A stretch of DNA of 64,000 nt from Gracilimonas mengyeensis (GTDB lineage: Bacteria; Bacteroidota; Rhodothermia; Balneolales; Balneolaceae). Shown piece by piece: positions 43,732 to 52,563 of the stretch (positions within the stretch are counted from its first letter, which is position 1; every line of letters starts with the position of its first letter). The position numbers and the translations under genes were made by a program. The DNA is taken from assembly GCF_900182705.1 (NCBI RefSeq), contig NZ_FXTP01000019.1:17516-81515 (forward strand), given 5' to 3'. Under the pieces are notes generated by a model, which searched no databases, had not been told where the DNA came from, and saw only the letters and a program-made list of their open reading frames with translations.

Positions 43732-44091
43732 CTATTTCTCAATAATATTTTGAGCTATTTTGCCCCAAACATCAGAATCGTTAAGCATTTTACCGATCTC
43801 AGTTTGAGCAGCAGCTTCGGGGGATTGTTCTTTAGCGGCTTCGTATTCCTGCAACTTGGCTTTGTAACCTTTCAGCTTATCAAAAGAAGACTGATTCAGT
43901 TTCTCGAGTTCAATTTTTGCAAACAACTCTTCGCTTTTCTTAGCATTAGAAGGGTTGGTCAACGAAACCTTATCGGATGTTTCCCTGGCTTTGCCAATGG
44001 CTTCAGCCTGGTTGCTGCGTTCGGTACTATCAGATGCAGCAGTGCCATTTACGTGGCCGTTAATGTGGTTGTTTAGCTTGTTGATGTCCAT
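43732..44091 (-). CDS. FlgM-like candidate anti-sigma28 factor
   Basis: 119 residues from the ATG at 44091, which has AAGGGATAACGAC before it; an upstream TTG at 44121 would overlap the previous gene. A disordered, polar N-terminus leads to ETSDKVSLTN, resembling the DKVSLS motif of FlgM proteins, and the C-terminal half is helical (FAKIELEKLNQSSFDKLKGYKAKLQEYEAA, then EIGKMLNDSDVWGKIAQNIIEK). FlgM binds FliA until the hook is complete and is then exported. The call rests on this weak motif, on size and on its place downstream of a sigma28 promoter; it could be another small flagellar protein. Confidence 0.45.
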   Translation of the reverse strand: MDINKLNNHINGHVNGTAASDSTERSNQAEAIGKARETSDKVSLTNPSNAKKSEELFAKIELEKLNQSSFDKLKGYKAKLQEYEAAKEQSPEAAAQTEIGKMLNDSDVWGKIAQNIIEK

Positions 44092-44117
44092 GTCGTTATC
44101 CCTTTGTGATTTCAGAT

Positions 44118-44477
44118 TCAAAAGTATGAAATGTTAGGATTCTTTGAAATATTGTATTGATCCTCTGCTTCGCGATGCTTTGTTGCCATTGCCAGCTTCT
44201 CTTGTTGAAGGTGTAACAACTGTTTCGCTTTCTTCTGAATATTCTCGTTTAGTCGTGTGAATAAATCAAACTTATGATTTAGTTCATCTAACTCATTCTT
44301 CTCGAAAGAGGAGGCAGGATACTGGTTCTCGTATTCAGTTAGTTTTTGAACATAAATACCTTTCAAGTTCAATTCATTTTCTATAACTGAAAACGATGGT
44401 TCCTCATTATCCAATTCCTCCAAAATCTTATTGCTGCTGTTATTAATTTTGCTAATTAATGTGTGAATTGGGCTCAT
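44118..44477 (-). CDS. FliT-like small helical protein (possible FliD chaperone)
   Basis: 119 residues, all helical with a coiled coil (NENIQKKAKQLLHLQQEKLAMATKHREAED, in part). No strong family signature. Size, fold and position next to fliD fit a FliT/FlgN-type export chaperone. A textbook sigma28 promoter (44553-44525, reverse strand) lies 48 bases before its ATG, so it is a late gene, transcribed with the FlgM-like gene whose start is 27 bases beyond its stop. Confidence 0.5.
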   Translation of the reverse strand: MSPIHTLISKINNSSNKILEELDNEEPSFSVIENELNLKGIYVQKLTEYENQYPASSFEKNELDELNHKFDLFTRLNENIQKKAKQLLHLQQEKLAMATKHREAEDQYNISKNPNISYF

Positions 44478-44524
44478 TAGGATTTACTTCCTCGCTGGTG
44501 TTAAATTCACCGGTCTCTATCAGC

Positions 44525-44553
44525 TTTATCGGCTGAGTGGTTAAATACTTAAA
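44525..44553 (-). promoter_or_regulatory. Sigma28 (FliA) promoter of the FliT/FlgM-like pair
   Basis: On the reverse strand TTTAAG (44553-44548), a 16-base spacer, then CGATAAA (44531-44525), preceded by GC to give GCCGATAA, the classical FliA -10. The spacing equals that of all four flagellin promoters. Confidence 0.8.
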
Positions 44554-44579
44554 TTGGAATTTTTTAATAAACCGGGGGA

Positions 44580-45983
44580 TTAGTAACCCTGGTTCATTCG
44601 GAAATTCATTACAGATTGAAACTGCTGTTCTCCATTTGCAATAATCTGTTGCAGCTTGTTAAACTGCTCGCGCTGACGCTCTTCGTAATCTTGTAAATAG
44701 CGTTCTTCTGACGCTATACGGCGATCCAGGCGGTCTATCTTTTGATCAATGCCATTTTCAACTGCAGAAAGCATCCCACCTGATTTGGTGTACGATTCTG
44801 CCATAGTCTTCATTTGGCCAACTGCTGAAGTTTCGGAATTAAACAAAGCTGCTATTTCGTCTGGACGCTCGTTCAGCGCCTCCATCAGCTTATCTTCATC
44901 GTCAATCTTCATCGCTCCGTTGTTCTCGAAAGTAATCCCGAAGTCAGAAAAACTATCGATCGTACCTGCGGCAGCACCGCCATCGGGTTGAATACCCGCG
45001 AGTCGCATGTTCACCATCAGGTTGCGTATAGACCGGACTCCCTGCAGGGGACCTTTATTTCCGGTTTCTCCGTCAATAAAAGTACGGCTGCGAATAACCC
45101 GGTTCATTTCGTTATAGGTATCAATAAATTCCTGGATGTTGCCTTTAGAGGCTTCCAGATCCTTTTGTACCGACATAGTTGCGTTTGAGTTCCCGCCTTT
45201 TAATAAGGTGAAATCCAAGCCTTCAATAGCGTCATCTACGGTATTACTGCTGCGTTCAAAAGTAACGCCGTCAACGGTAAAGCGGGCATCAAGTTCTGTT
45301 TCAGGAGTCAAACGGGTAAGTCCGCTGCTTATTTCTGCCAATACACCGGTGGCGCCACTAATTTCAATCTTGTTGGCTGTTCCGGTTTCAAAACTGGCCA
45401 GTGAAAGCTGTACATCCGTACCATTAGTAGAGAAAACGCTGGCCTGTGCTTCATTCTCAAAAGCAACTTTAAAGGCTTCGGCGAAGGAATCCATAATTTC
45501 TTCGTTGGTCTTATCGACCATGGTGCCTGTGCCGTCGTCTTTCTGAGTGTCAACGGTAATGGTTTCGGTTTTACCGCCGATGGTAATATCTATGCTGCCA
45601 TTGCCAAAAGCAGCCAAATCGGTATTTGCGCCCGTTACCACTTGAGATAACTGAGTATCCCGTTTGGCAATGCGTTCTACGTCGATATTGAAGTTGGAAG
45701 TACGATCAATACCGGAAGCGGAGTTCACCCGAACCACATCCTCATCCGAAGAAGAGGTAGTGAGTTCCTGAAACATTTTATTGGCCGGATTCTGAAATTC
45801 ATCCAGCTTAGAGATAAAAGAAGAAATAGACTTAGTTACATCTCCCAAAGCCTTCTTTTGTTCGGATTGAGTTTCTTTTTGAAGCTCAAGCCGATATTTG
45901 GTTTGGCTTTCAAGCTCAACAAGTTGAACCACAAATTGCTCGTATGGGTTGCTTTGTCTGAATAAGCTTTGAATGGTACTCAT
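44580..45983 (-). CDS. fliD: Filament cap protein FliD
   Basis: 467 residues. Start STIQSLFRQSNPYEQFVVQLVELESQTKYRLELQKETQSEQKKALGDV and VRVNSASGIDRTSNFNIDVERIAKRDTQLSQVV match the FliD N-terminal domain; the centre has GGKTETITVDTQKDD and VQKDLEASKGNIQEFIDTYNEMNRVIR; the C-terminal coiled coil ends DRRIASEERYLQDYEERQREQFNKLQQIIANGEQQ (all quoted in part). It caps the filament and guides flagellin folding. Lies 24 bases after fliS on the same strand. Confidence 0.92.
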   Translation of the reverse strand: MSTIQSLFRQSNPYEQFVVQLVELESQTKYRLELQKETQSEQKKALGDVTKSISSFISKLDEFQNPANKMFQELTTSSSDEDVVRVNSASGIDRTSNFNIDVERIAKRDTQLSQVVTGANTDLAAFGNGSIDITIGGKTETITVDTQKDDGTGTMVDKTNEEIMDSFAEAFKVAFENEAQASVFSTNGTDVQLSLASFETGTANKIEISGATGVLAEISSGLTRLTPETELDARFTVDGVTFERSSNTVDDAIEGLDFTLLKGGNSNATMSVQKDLEASKGNIQEFIDTYNEMNRVIRSRTFIDGETGNKGPLQGVRSIRNLMVNMRLAGIQPDGGAAAGTIDSFSDFGITFENNGAMKIDDEDKLMEALNERPDEIAALFNSETSAVGQMKTMAESYTKSGGMLSAVENGIDQKIDRLDRRIASEERYLQDYEERQREQFNKLQQIIANGEQQFQSVMNFRMNQGY

Positions 45984-46007
45984 AGCGGTTGTGAACTAAA
46001 TTAGTAG

Positions 46008-46328
46008 TTAGTTAGGGGCGTTTTCAGAAGGAGCACGGTTAGATACTTCCTCCCAGGTATCACGAATGGGTTCTAAAAGCTCTCTGAATTCTTCGAACTT
46101 TTTCTGGCGAGCCAATTCCTGGCAATAGCGATATAATTCAAAAAGCTGATCGGCCGGCTCAAAATCGAAATTAAGACCTTTAATCAGTGTTGAAAGAATA
46201 TCACGCATTTTTTCGCTGTCTTCGCGATAAGAAGCCTGAATGGCAAGATCATACAGTTTTACCACCAGTTTGAGCGGTGGTACATTCATAACTGATTGTT
46301 TCTGATATGCCAGTTGTGGATTCTCCAT
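46008..46328 (-). CDS. fliS: Flagellin export chaperone FliS
   Basis: 106 residues. AYQKQSVMNVPPLKLVVKLYDLAIQASYREDSEKMRDILSTLIKGLNFDFEPADQLFELYRYC follows the FliS pattern (Y-x-x-x-x-v, pl-klv-lYd-ai, iiseLi.sLdfe...a..L..lY.yc), though shorter than the usual ~125 residues. It binds the C-terminal helices of flagellin in the cytoplasm. First gene of fliS-fliD, driven by the paired sigma54 and sigma28 sites upstream. Confidence 0.85.
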   Translation of the reverse strand: MENPQLAYQKQSVMNVPPLKLVVKLYDLAIQASYREDSEKMRDILSTLIKGLNFDFEPADQLFELYRYCQELARQKKFEEFRELLEPIRDTWEEVSNRAPSENAPN

Positions 46329-46482
46329 AGTTTGAAAATTACGTTAATACATTTTTTACTGGTGCATGATTACGGAGTCAGCCGACTTTTGCACGCAGCA
46401 GTTTTTAATTCAAGCACCACTTGCGGGCAATATGATAGTCGACAACTCACATAATCTGCAGATCATCATACACCCCGGCAGG

Positions 46483-46498
46483 TGCAATTAGTGTGCCA
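46483..46498 (-). promoter_or_regulatory. Sigma54 promoter of fliS-fliD
   Basis: On the reverse strand TGGCAC (46498-46493), spacer ACTAA, TTGCA (46487-46483): an exact match to the sigma54 consensus with GG and GC at the required -24/-12 spacing. It lies about 155 bases before the fliS ATG, and just inside the sigma28-like site. Confidence 0.82.
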
Positions 46499-46502
46499 TG
46501 GG

Positions 46503-46532
46503 ATTATCGACAAACATATAGCAAATCTTAAA
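46503..46532 (-). promoter_or_regulatory. Possible sigma28 promoter of fliS-fliD
   Basis: Reverse strand TTTAAG (46532-46527), 17-base spacer, CGATAAT (46509-46503). Same boxes as the flagellin promoters, with a spacer one base longer. Its start site would fall inside the sigma54 element. Confidence 0.6.
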
Positions 46533-46790
46533 TACTGAAAAATAGCATCCTAAGCTCTGCAAAAAGAGGATATATGGTCTGTAAAGGGAGTTTTTAGCCT
46601 TCATCCCAAAGTGTGGATACCAGTGGGATAATAAGAGGAGGAAGAAAGGCAGGCCTGCGGAAAAAATTGCCTCACCGGGAAAGTTTTGCAGTTGCTTGCA
46701 TAACTAGCTGAAAGGCGAAAAAGCAGCGTTTCAGAGTCATTAGGCGTTTACGGGGCTTATTGAGGGGTTCGGGTAAATAACAAGACCTAA

Positions 46791-46806
46791 TGGCACCCTA
46801 TTTGCA
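46791..46806 (+). promoter_or_regulatory. Sigma54 promoter of the glycosylation island
   Basis: TGGCAC (46791-46796), spacer CCTAT, TTGCA (46802-46806): exact consensus. Transcription would start near 46817, about 90 bases before the first codon of the 1600-residue glycosyltransferase. Confidence 0.82.
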
Positions 46807-46907
46807 AAATTGAGGCACACAAGCATCGTGCGCTTGTACAGAAAGCACCGCTGAGAATAATTATCAGCTGTGACCTCAAAAATACAGCGAATAAAAAAAC
46901 CAAGATT

Positions 46908-49900
46908 TTGAAAGCACAACTTGCGAAAGCCCAGGCACTGCTAAACTTAAAGAAGCCCAAAACGGATGAGGCCATGAAATTGCTTCAGCCTTTAGTGAAT
47001 AAGAAAAATGCCCCTTGGCCGGCTTTTCACTTTTCAGGGATAGCTATGGTGCAAAAAGGTGATTATGCCATGGCGTTATCTTTTTTGCAGGAAGCGGTTA
47101 AGCAGGGCAGTGATGAGCCTGAAACCTATCACGCCATTTCCATTTGTTACTTTAATATGGCTGATTACGATCAGGCCGAGCTATATGCCAACAAGGCGCT
47201 GAAGAAAAACCCAAAGTTTTTCAAGGGATGGCTGCACCTGGGATCGTTGTATCGGGCACAGGCTCGGCTGGATGAGGCACTTTCCTGCTTTCAAAAAGCC
47301 AACCAGATTGACCCCACCAGTGCTGGGGTTGCTTACAGAATTGGAGAAATTTATGCCGATCAGGGCGTATTAGATAAGGCTGTTGAACTCTTCAACATCA
47401 CCCTGAAGATAGACAAAGAATACCTCACAGCTTACCTGGCCAAGGCTGATATTCTTATAAAACAGAGCAAGTACGATGAAGCGGAAGATACTATTTACGA
47501 GGTGCTTTCCATCAATCCCAGCAATGTGCCGGCTAAAGTATCGCTGGCTGAATTGTTCAAGTATAAAGGTAATTATGACAAGGCCATTGAGCTCTATGAA
47601 CAACTGATGGAGCGGTTTCCAAAGTTGGCCGGTGTGCGTATTAATTATGCCTTATGCATGCAGGAGCTGGGGAACTTTGAAGAATCGGAATCAAACTATT
47701 TGAAAGCTTTTGAGGACGCCCCATCCGAATTTGAGGCGCTTTCCAATTACCTGATGAGCGTGCATTACAACCCGGAGCGTACCAAGCAGGAGATTTATGA
47801 TGCTCACATGCTATGGGATCAAAATTTTGCCCCCGAAGAACGTCCGGCACGCCCGGTGCCTTACGATAAGCGAGAAGGTAAAAAACTGCGTGTAGGTTTT
47901 TTGTCCGGCGGTTTCAGAACCCACCCGGTGGGATGGATGATTATCAGTGCGCTGGAGAATTTGCCCAGAGATCAGTTTGAGGTCTATTGCTATACCACGC
48001 ACAACCGGTTTGATCGTATCACCAAACGCATCCATGAGGCTTCCGACAGATGGCAATCCGTTATTGGCTACAGCGATGAAGTCATAGCCTGTATGATTCG
48101 GGATGATGAAATTGATATCCTGGTGGAGCTATCCGGTCATGCTGCGGACACTCGTCTTAAGACGGTTGTGAAAGAACCTGCCCCGGTGATGGTAAAATGG
48201 GTAGGGGGGTTGTTTAACACCACAGGTTTGGAATCGGTGGATTACCTGATAACCGACCATCAAGAGACTCCTGAAGGCGAAGAAGAATTTTATACCGAGA
48301 AACTGGTACGCATGCCGGATGATTATATCTGTTTCTTGCCACCAGAGTATGCTCCCGATGTAGCTGGTTTGCCGGCCAAAGAAAAAGGACACATCACTTT
48401 TGGCTGTTTCAATAACCCCACCAAAGTAAATGATGTTATTTTGGAGAAGTGGGCGACCATTATGAAGCAAGTGCCGAACAGCAAGCTTTTCCTGAAGAGT
48501 AAGCAATATGATACCACGGCTTTGAGAGAGCGTATTATTGAAACAATGGAGCGCTTCGAAATCAGCGAAGACCGATTGATTTTTGATGGACAATCAAAGC
48601 ACCATGAGTTGTTGAATTGCTACAACCAGGTGGATATAGCCCTTGACCCATGGCCCTATTCCGGAGGTCTTACAACCTGTGAGGCGCTCTGGATGGGCAC
48701 TCCGGTCATAACTACGCCGGGACCAACGTTTGCAGGCCGTCACTCAACCACACATTTGCATAATGTAGGCTTGCCTGAGTGGATAGCCGAAGATTGGGAT
48801 GAGTATATCGGTAAGGCTGTTGAGTTGGCTTCAGATAAAGAGAAGCTGGCCGAAATCAGAGCCGGACTCCGAGAGAAAATTGCCCAGTCGCCGGTGTGTG
48901 ATGGCAAGCGTTTTGGAGCTCACCTTTCTGAAGCTTTTAGAAGTATGTGGAAGCAACGGGTGAAGGGATATGAGAACAATCTGCCGGAAGGTGAATGGCA
49001 GGATCATATCGAGGTACCTGCACTTAGCGATGAAGAAATTTCAAAGATTACCATACAGAAGGATGTTTTTGAGCAGGTGGATGAAGTTGAATCCGACTTC
49101 ATACAACAAGGTATTGCCGAGGCCCTGGGAGGAGATCCTGTTTACTCCAATGGAAGTTCTGAAAATGGTTCAGTAAATGGAACAGCAGGGCAGAAGCCTA
49201 AAGAAACAGCATGCTATAAGATTGGAACTAAAGACGGTGTAACCATCTGCACGCCTAAAGACCGGCAAATGATGACGCCATATGTACTGCTGGAGCAAAA
49301 TCAGTGGTATGAGAATGAGCTGAATTTCATCCGGGATTACCTGAAAGCCGGAATGAATTTCGTGGATGTTGGAGCAGGTTTTGGAGCCTATGCACTGCCG
49401 GCCGCAAAATTAGTGGGTGACGAAGGGAAGGTATTTTCATTTGAGCCGGGTTCCACTGCAAAGAAACATTTGGAGCTGAGTAAACAGGAAAATGGCTTTG
49501 AGAACCTGGAAATTGTCGGGAAAGCCATTTCCAGTGAGGCGGGTAATTCAGCCTGGAAAACAGCTGAAACTCCAGAGTTAAACCGATTGGATGATGATGG
49601 AAAAGAAGAAGTAGCCACAACTACTTTGGATAACTGGTGGCAGTTTGAGGGAGAGCCAACCATTGACTTCCTGAAAATTGATGTGAATGGCCTTGAAGCT
49701 GGTGTAATCGAAGGGGCTTCGTCGCTGCTTGAACAACAAGCCCCGGTGCTGTTGGTTTCTATTGCAGAAGGCAATGCCAAGTCTATTTCTGAAGCACTGA
49801 CTTCGAAAGGCTATAAGTTGTACGAATATATTCCCGGAGCAGGAGTATTAGCTGATCACGAACCAGATGCAGGTTTTGATCCTTACATGCAAAACCTAAT

Positions 49901-51710
49901 AGCTATTAAGGAAGAGAAGGTAAATGATTTTAAACTTGAAGGCTGGCTATATGACGGTTCAGTGACACCCTTCGATGTGGAAAGCACTCTTTGGAAAACA
50001 GAGCTAAGCAAACTTCCATGGACCGAAGCGCTCATGGAGCAGTGGTCGAATCACAATAACTCTCCTGAGGTGGCTCATTACCTGACGGCACTGAACTATT
50101 TGCTTGAAGCAGAAAAAATAGATGCCACAAATTCGGATCTATCACAGCCCCGCAGCCAGAAAGCCTCGTTTCAGCTGAATGCGGCACAGATTCTTATCAA
50201 CTTGTATAACCAGGGCGCCAACAGCACTTCCGTAGTATTTACGTTGGTGCGAGTATTGAGCGCTTTAGGCAAAAGAGGTCAGGCGGTAGAGGTGATGCAG
50301 AAGCTGATCCAAAACACCAAGCTGGGCCAGGAAAATATGAATGTGGACTTACCCTTTTTGTTACCGGTTCCTGAGCAGGATGAAACTTCTGTTAAAACAG
50401 AACTCAGTAAATGGCTGATGGTCCGTACCGTTGAAGCCTGGATCCTGATAAAAGATTTGACGACCTATGTAAGCGGTCCACAGGAGCAAAAGTTACTGGA
50501 GGTTCTGGAGGGCAACCCGGAAGTATTATCCCGATTGAATGATTTCAAAACCAAGGATCCGAATCAACCTGTGGTGGCGCATGTAAATGGTTCCACAAAT
50601 GGGGTGAAAGTTACTAAGAAGCCTCAAGCCAATGTGGTGCATGTGTGTTTCAACCACGTGTATGCTCAAAGTCTTTCTGATTTAATTGAGCATGCCAACC
50701 GTCACTCTCACCAAAAGCATGGATTGTTTATTGAGGGGCACCGCGCCATCGCCGATTACTCGGTAGCTATTGATAACAATCCCGCTTCAATCATATTCAA
50801 CTTTAAGAAGGATATGCAGAGCATTTTAGATGTATGCCTGAAGGATGAAGTGGACATGGTGATGTTCCACGGCATCTTTTTTGACTGGCAAAAGAAGCTG
50901 ATTAAAGCTATTGGAGATAGCAAGCACATTGGCTGGGTGATCTGGGGCGGGGATTTGTACAATCCTGTTAAGAACAATGAATTAGAAAGCCTGCCTGCGA
51001 AGCTGATAAACAGCATCCACACCTCAGTGAAAGGAGACAGGGAGCTATTTAGCAAGTACTATCATAAGGTTGAAGGATTCGATTTTGCGTATCCATACCC
51101 GGGACTTTATGGCAAAGTAGGGGAAGATCTGCCCACTCAATCAGAGAAAAGAATTGTGGTTGGTAACTCAGGTGATGCCTCCAATAACCATATACAAATC
51201 CTGAAGGAATTATCAAAGAAAAAGGATATTGGTGACTACCAAATCGTTCTACCGGTAGCCTACAACTTTTCACCGGAGTATAAGTCGCTGATTGAAGAGC
51301 ACATCTCTAAATATGGCTTAAAGGGACAAGTTCAGTTTTATGAGAAGTTTATATCTCCTGATGAGTACCTGAACTTCATTGCTTCCTCCGAGATATTTAT
51401 TGCCGCACACGACCGGCAGCAAGCCATGGGGAATATCCTCATGTCACTCTATCTGGGTAAAAAAACCATCCTGAAAGAGAAAATCTCGATTCACGGGAAA
51501 GAGGAAACCAATCCGGGTTGGCTGTACTTAACGGAGCCCGGTTTAGAACCAACGACATTCGAAGCATTTACCAAAACCCAAAGCCTCAAGGAAATGAGCC
51601 ATTCAAATATGGATTCGATCGGGAAAACCCGAGAAATCATTGAGAAGAGTTTTGGCTTGAATACACGAATGGAAGAATTGCTTAAAGCCTGTGAAGTCAT
51701 AGCAAAATAA
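46908..51710 (+). CDS. Giant TPR-GT41-FkbM-GT56 flagellin glycosyltransferase/methyltransferase
   Basis: 1600 residues. TPR superhelix at ~1-290 (YHAISICYFNMADYDQAELYANKALKKNP and four or more like it). GT41/OGT catalytic domain ~320-690: KLRVGFLSGGFRTHPVGW with His, FGCFNNPTKVND with the UDP-binding Lys, LDPWPYSGGLTTCEALWMGTPVIT. After an Asn/Gly/Ser linker an FkbM methyltransferase at ~765-1000: FVDVGAGFGAYALPAA and DFLKIDVNGLEAGVIEGA. A helical stretch and a second NGSTNG linker lead to a GT56 domain at ~1240-1600: FHGIFF, WVIWGGDLYN, VVGNSGDASNNHIQIL and RQQAMGNILMSLYLG, as in WecF (TDP-Fuc4NAc transferase). The start is TTG at 46908, since TPR helices begin at once; the next ATG (46974) would cut the first repeat. 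Probably glycosylates Ser/Thr of flagellin; the target is inferred. Confidence 0.88.
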   Translation: MKAQLAKAQALLNLKKPKTDEAMKLLQPLVNKKNAPWPAFHFSGIAMVQKGDYAMALSFLQEAVKQGSDEPETYHAISICYFNMADYDQAELYANKALKKNPKFFKGWLHLGSLYRAQARLDEALSCFQKANQIDPTSAGVAYRIGEIYADQGVLDKAVELFNITLKIDKEYLTAYLAKADILIKQSKYDEAEDTIYEVLSINPSNVPAKVSLAELFKYKGNYDKAIELYEQLMERFPKLAGVRINYALCMQELGNFEESESNYLKAFEDAPSEFEALSNYLMSVHYNPERTKQEIYDAHMLWDQNFAPEERPARPVPYDKREGKKLRVGFLSGGFRTHPVGWMIISALENLPRDQFEVYCYTTHNRFDRITKRIHEASDRWQSVIGYSDEVIACMIRDDEIDILVELSGHAADTRLKTVVKEPAPVMVKWVGGLFNTTGLESVDYLITDHQETPEGEEEFYTEKLVRMPDDYICFLPPEYAPDVAGLPAKEKGHITFGCFNNPTKVNDVILEKWATIMKQVPNSKLFLKSKQYDTTALRERIIETMERFEISEDRLIFDGQSKHHELLNCYNQVDIALDPWPYSGGLTTCEALWMGTPVITTPGPTFAGRHSTTHLHNVGLPEWIAEDWDEYIGKAVELASDKEKLAEIRAGLREKIAQSPVCDGKRFGAHLSEAFRSMWKQRVKGYENNLPEGEWQDHIEVPALSDEEISKITIQKDVFEQVDEVESDFIQQGIAEALGGDPVYSNGSSENGSVNGTAGQKPKETACYKIGTKDGVTICTPKDRQMMTPYVLLEQNQWYENELNFIRDYLKAGMNFVDVGAGFGAYALPAAKLVGDEGKVFSFEPGSTAKKHLELSKQENGFENLEIVGKAISSEAGNSAWKTAETPELNRLDDDGKEEVATTTLDNWWQFEGEPTIDFLKIDVNGLEAGVIEGASSLLEQQAPVLLVSIAEGNAKSISEALTSKGYKLYEYIPGAGVLADHEPDAGFDPYMQNLIAIKEEKVNDFKLEGWLYDGSVTPFDVESTLWKTELSKLPWTEALMEQWSNHNNSPEVAHYLTALNYLLEAEKIDATNSDLSQPRSQKASFQLNAAQILINLYNQGANSTSVVFTLVRVLSALGKRGQAVEVMQKLIQNTKLGQENMNVDLPFLLPVPEQDETSVKTELSKWLMVRTVEAWILIKDLTTYVSGPQEQKLLEVLEGNPEVLSRLNDFKTKDPNQPVVAHVNGSTNGVKVTKKPQANVVHVCFNHVYAQSLSDLIEHANRHSHQKHGLFIEGHRAIADYSVAIDNNPASIIFNFKKDMQSILDVCLKDEVDMVMFHGIFFDWQKKLIKAIGDSKHIGWVIWGGDLYNPVKNNELESLPAKLINSIHTSVKGDRELFSKYYHKVEGFDFAYPYPGLYGKVGEDLPTQSEKRIVVGNSGDASNNHIQILKELSKKKDIGDYQIVLPVAYNFSPEYKSLIEEHISKYGLKGQVQFYEKFISPDEYLNFIASSEIFIAAHDRQQAMGNILMSLYLGKKTILKEKISIHGKEETNPGWLYLTEPGLEPTTFEAFTKTQSLKEMSHSNMDSIGKTREIIEKSFGLNTRMEELLKACEVIAK

Positions 51711-51753
51711 CTCAATCAACAATTTTGGAAATGCTTGAAACGGCATTTTGATA

Positions 51754-52563
51754 ATGAAAAGAGTGATTAAAATGAAAAAGGAAAATATACAAGTAGAAAA
51801 CCTCGAGATCGGTGAAGGCACCATCATTGAGGACTCTGTGATTATCAGAGGTATTAGTGGAGCCGCCAAGCGGGTAGTAATCGGGGATAATTGTTACCTC
51901 GGCAAAAATGTGCAAATCATTTGTGATGACTTCACGCTTGGCGATTACTCCAAGATCCATCACAACACCACGGTGCATGGCTACAAGCCCTGTACCATCG
52001 GTCACAATGCCTGGATTGGGCAAATGTGCATCATTGACAGCATTGGCGGAGTGACCATTGGGAATAATTGTGGCATTGGAGCTTCATCACAGCTATGGTC
52101 GCACATCAAGTATGGAGACACGCTGGAGGGATGCCGCTTTCTAAGTGAAAACTCCCTCACCGTAGGCCATGATGTTTGGTTTGTGGGGCATTGTATTGTT
52201 TCTCCCATTACGGCGGCCGATAAATCCATGGCGATGGTTGGTTCTGTGGTTACCAAAAATATGGAGGAGAACCACATTTATGCGGGCACCCCGGCAAAAT
52301 CCATATCCGATAAAATTGGGTTTCAGTTTAATGAGGTGAGCAATGAGGAAAAGCGAAAGAAGCTGACCGAATACATGGAGCAAGCGGGAGTATCAGAGGA
52401 TAAGATCAAAATTGTTGAAAGTACTTCTGCCTTCAATTTTGAGGATGACATCAGCTATTTCGATGTAGATAGCCGGACATACACCAAGAAAAGAAGCTTG
52501 GATGAGATAAACTTCATGAAGTTTTTATTACCCGAAAAAGGAAAATTCACGCCTTATGAGTAA
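51754..52563 (+). CDS. Left-handed beta-helix (hexapeptide) acyltransferase
   Basis: About 269 residues. At least ten hexapeptide turns run through ~residues 15-185 (VENLEIGEGTIIEDSVIIRG, VVIGDNCYLGKNVQIICDD, CTIGHNAWIGQMCIID, VTIGNNCGIGASSQLW, LTVGHDVWFVGHCIVSP, MVGSVVTKNMEENHIYAGTPAKSI), with a likely catalytic His in this fold. A C-terminal helical extension of ~80 residues follows. Probably O- or N-acylates a sugar. ATG at 51754 chosen; ATG 51772 is possible. It overlaps the aminotransferase start by eight bases. Confidence 0.85.
   Translation: MKRVIKMKKENIQVENLEIGEGTIIEDSVIIRGISGAAKRVVIGDNCYLGKNVQIICDDFTLGDYSKIHHNTTVHGYKPCTIGHNAWIGQMCIIDSIGGVTIGNNCGIGASSQLWSHIKYGDTLEGCRFLSENSLTVGHDVWFVGHCIVSPITAADKSMAMVGSVVTKNMEENHIYAGTPAKSISDKIGFQFNEVSNEEKRKKLTEYMEQAGVSEDKIKIVESTSAFNFEDDISYFDVDSRTYTKKRSLDEINFMKFLLPEKGKFTPYE

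Larger units (their letters stand above)
46329..46907. other. Divergent promoter region between fliS and the glycosylation island
   Basis: No gene is supported in these 579 bases. They carry a sigma28-like and a perfect sigma54 promoter towards fliS and a perfect sigma54 promoter towards the giant glycosyltransferase. The ~280 bases between the divergent sigma54 sites would be the natural place for upstream activator sites, but I cannot define a repeated motif there. Confidence 0.6.

Noticed and set aside
46908..51710. Possible frameshift or assembly fusion of several genes
   Set aside because: The frame is open and uniform in codon use for 4.8 kb, domain borders are joined by Asn/Gly/Ser linkers and there are no internal start sites with ribosome binding sites at the borders; a real fusion is more likely.
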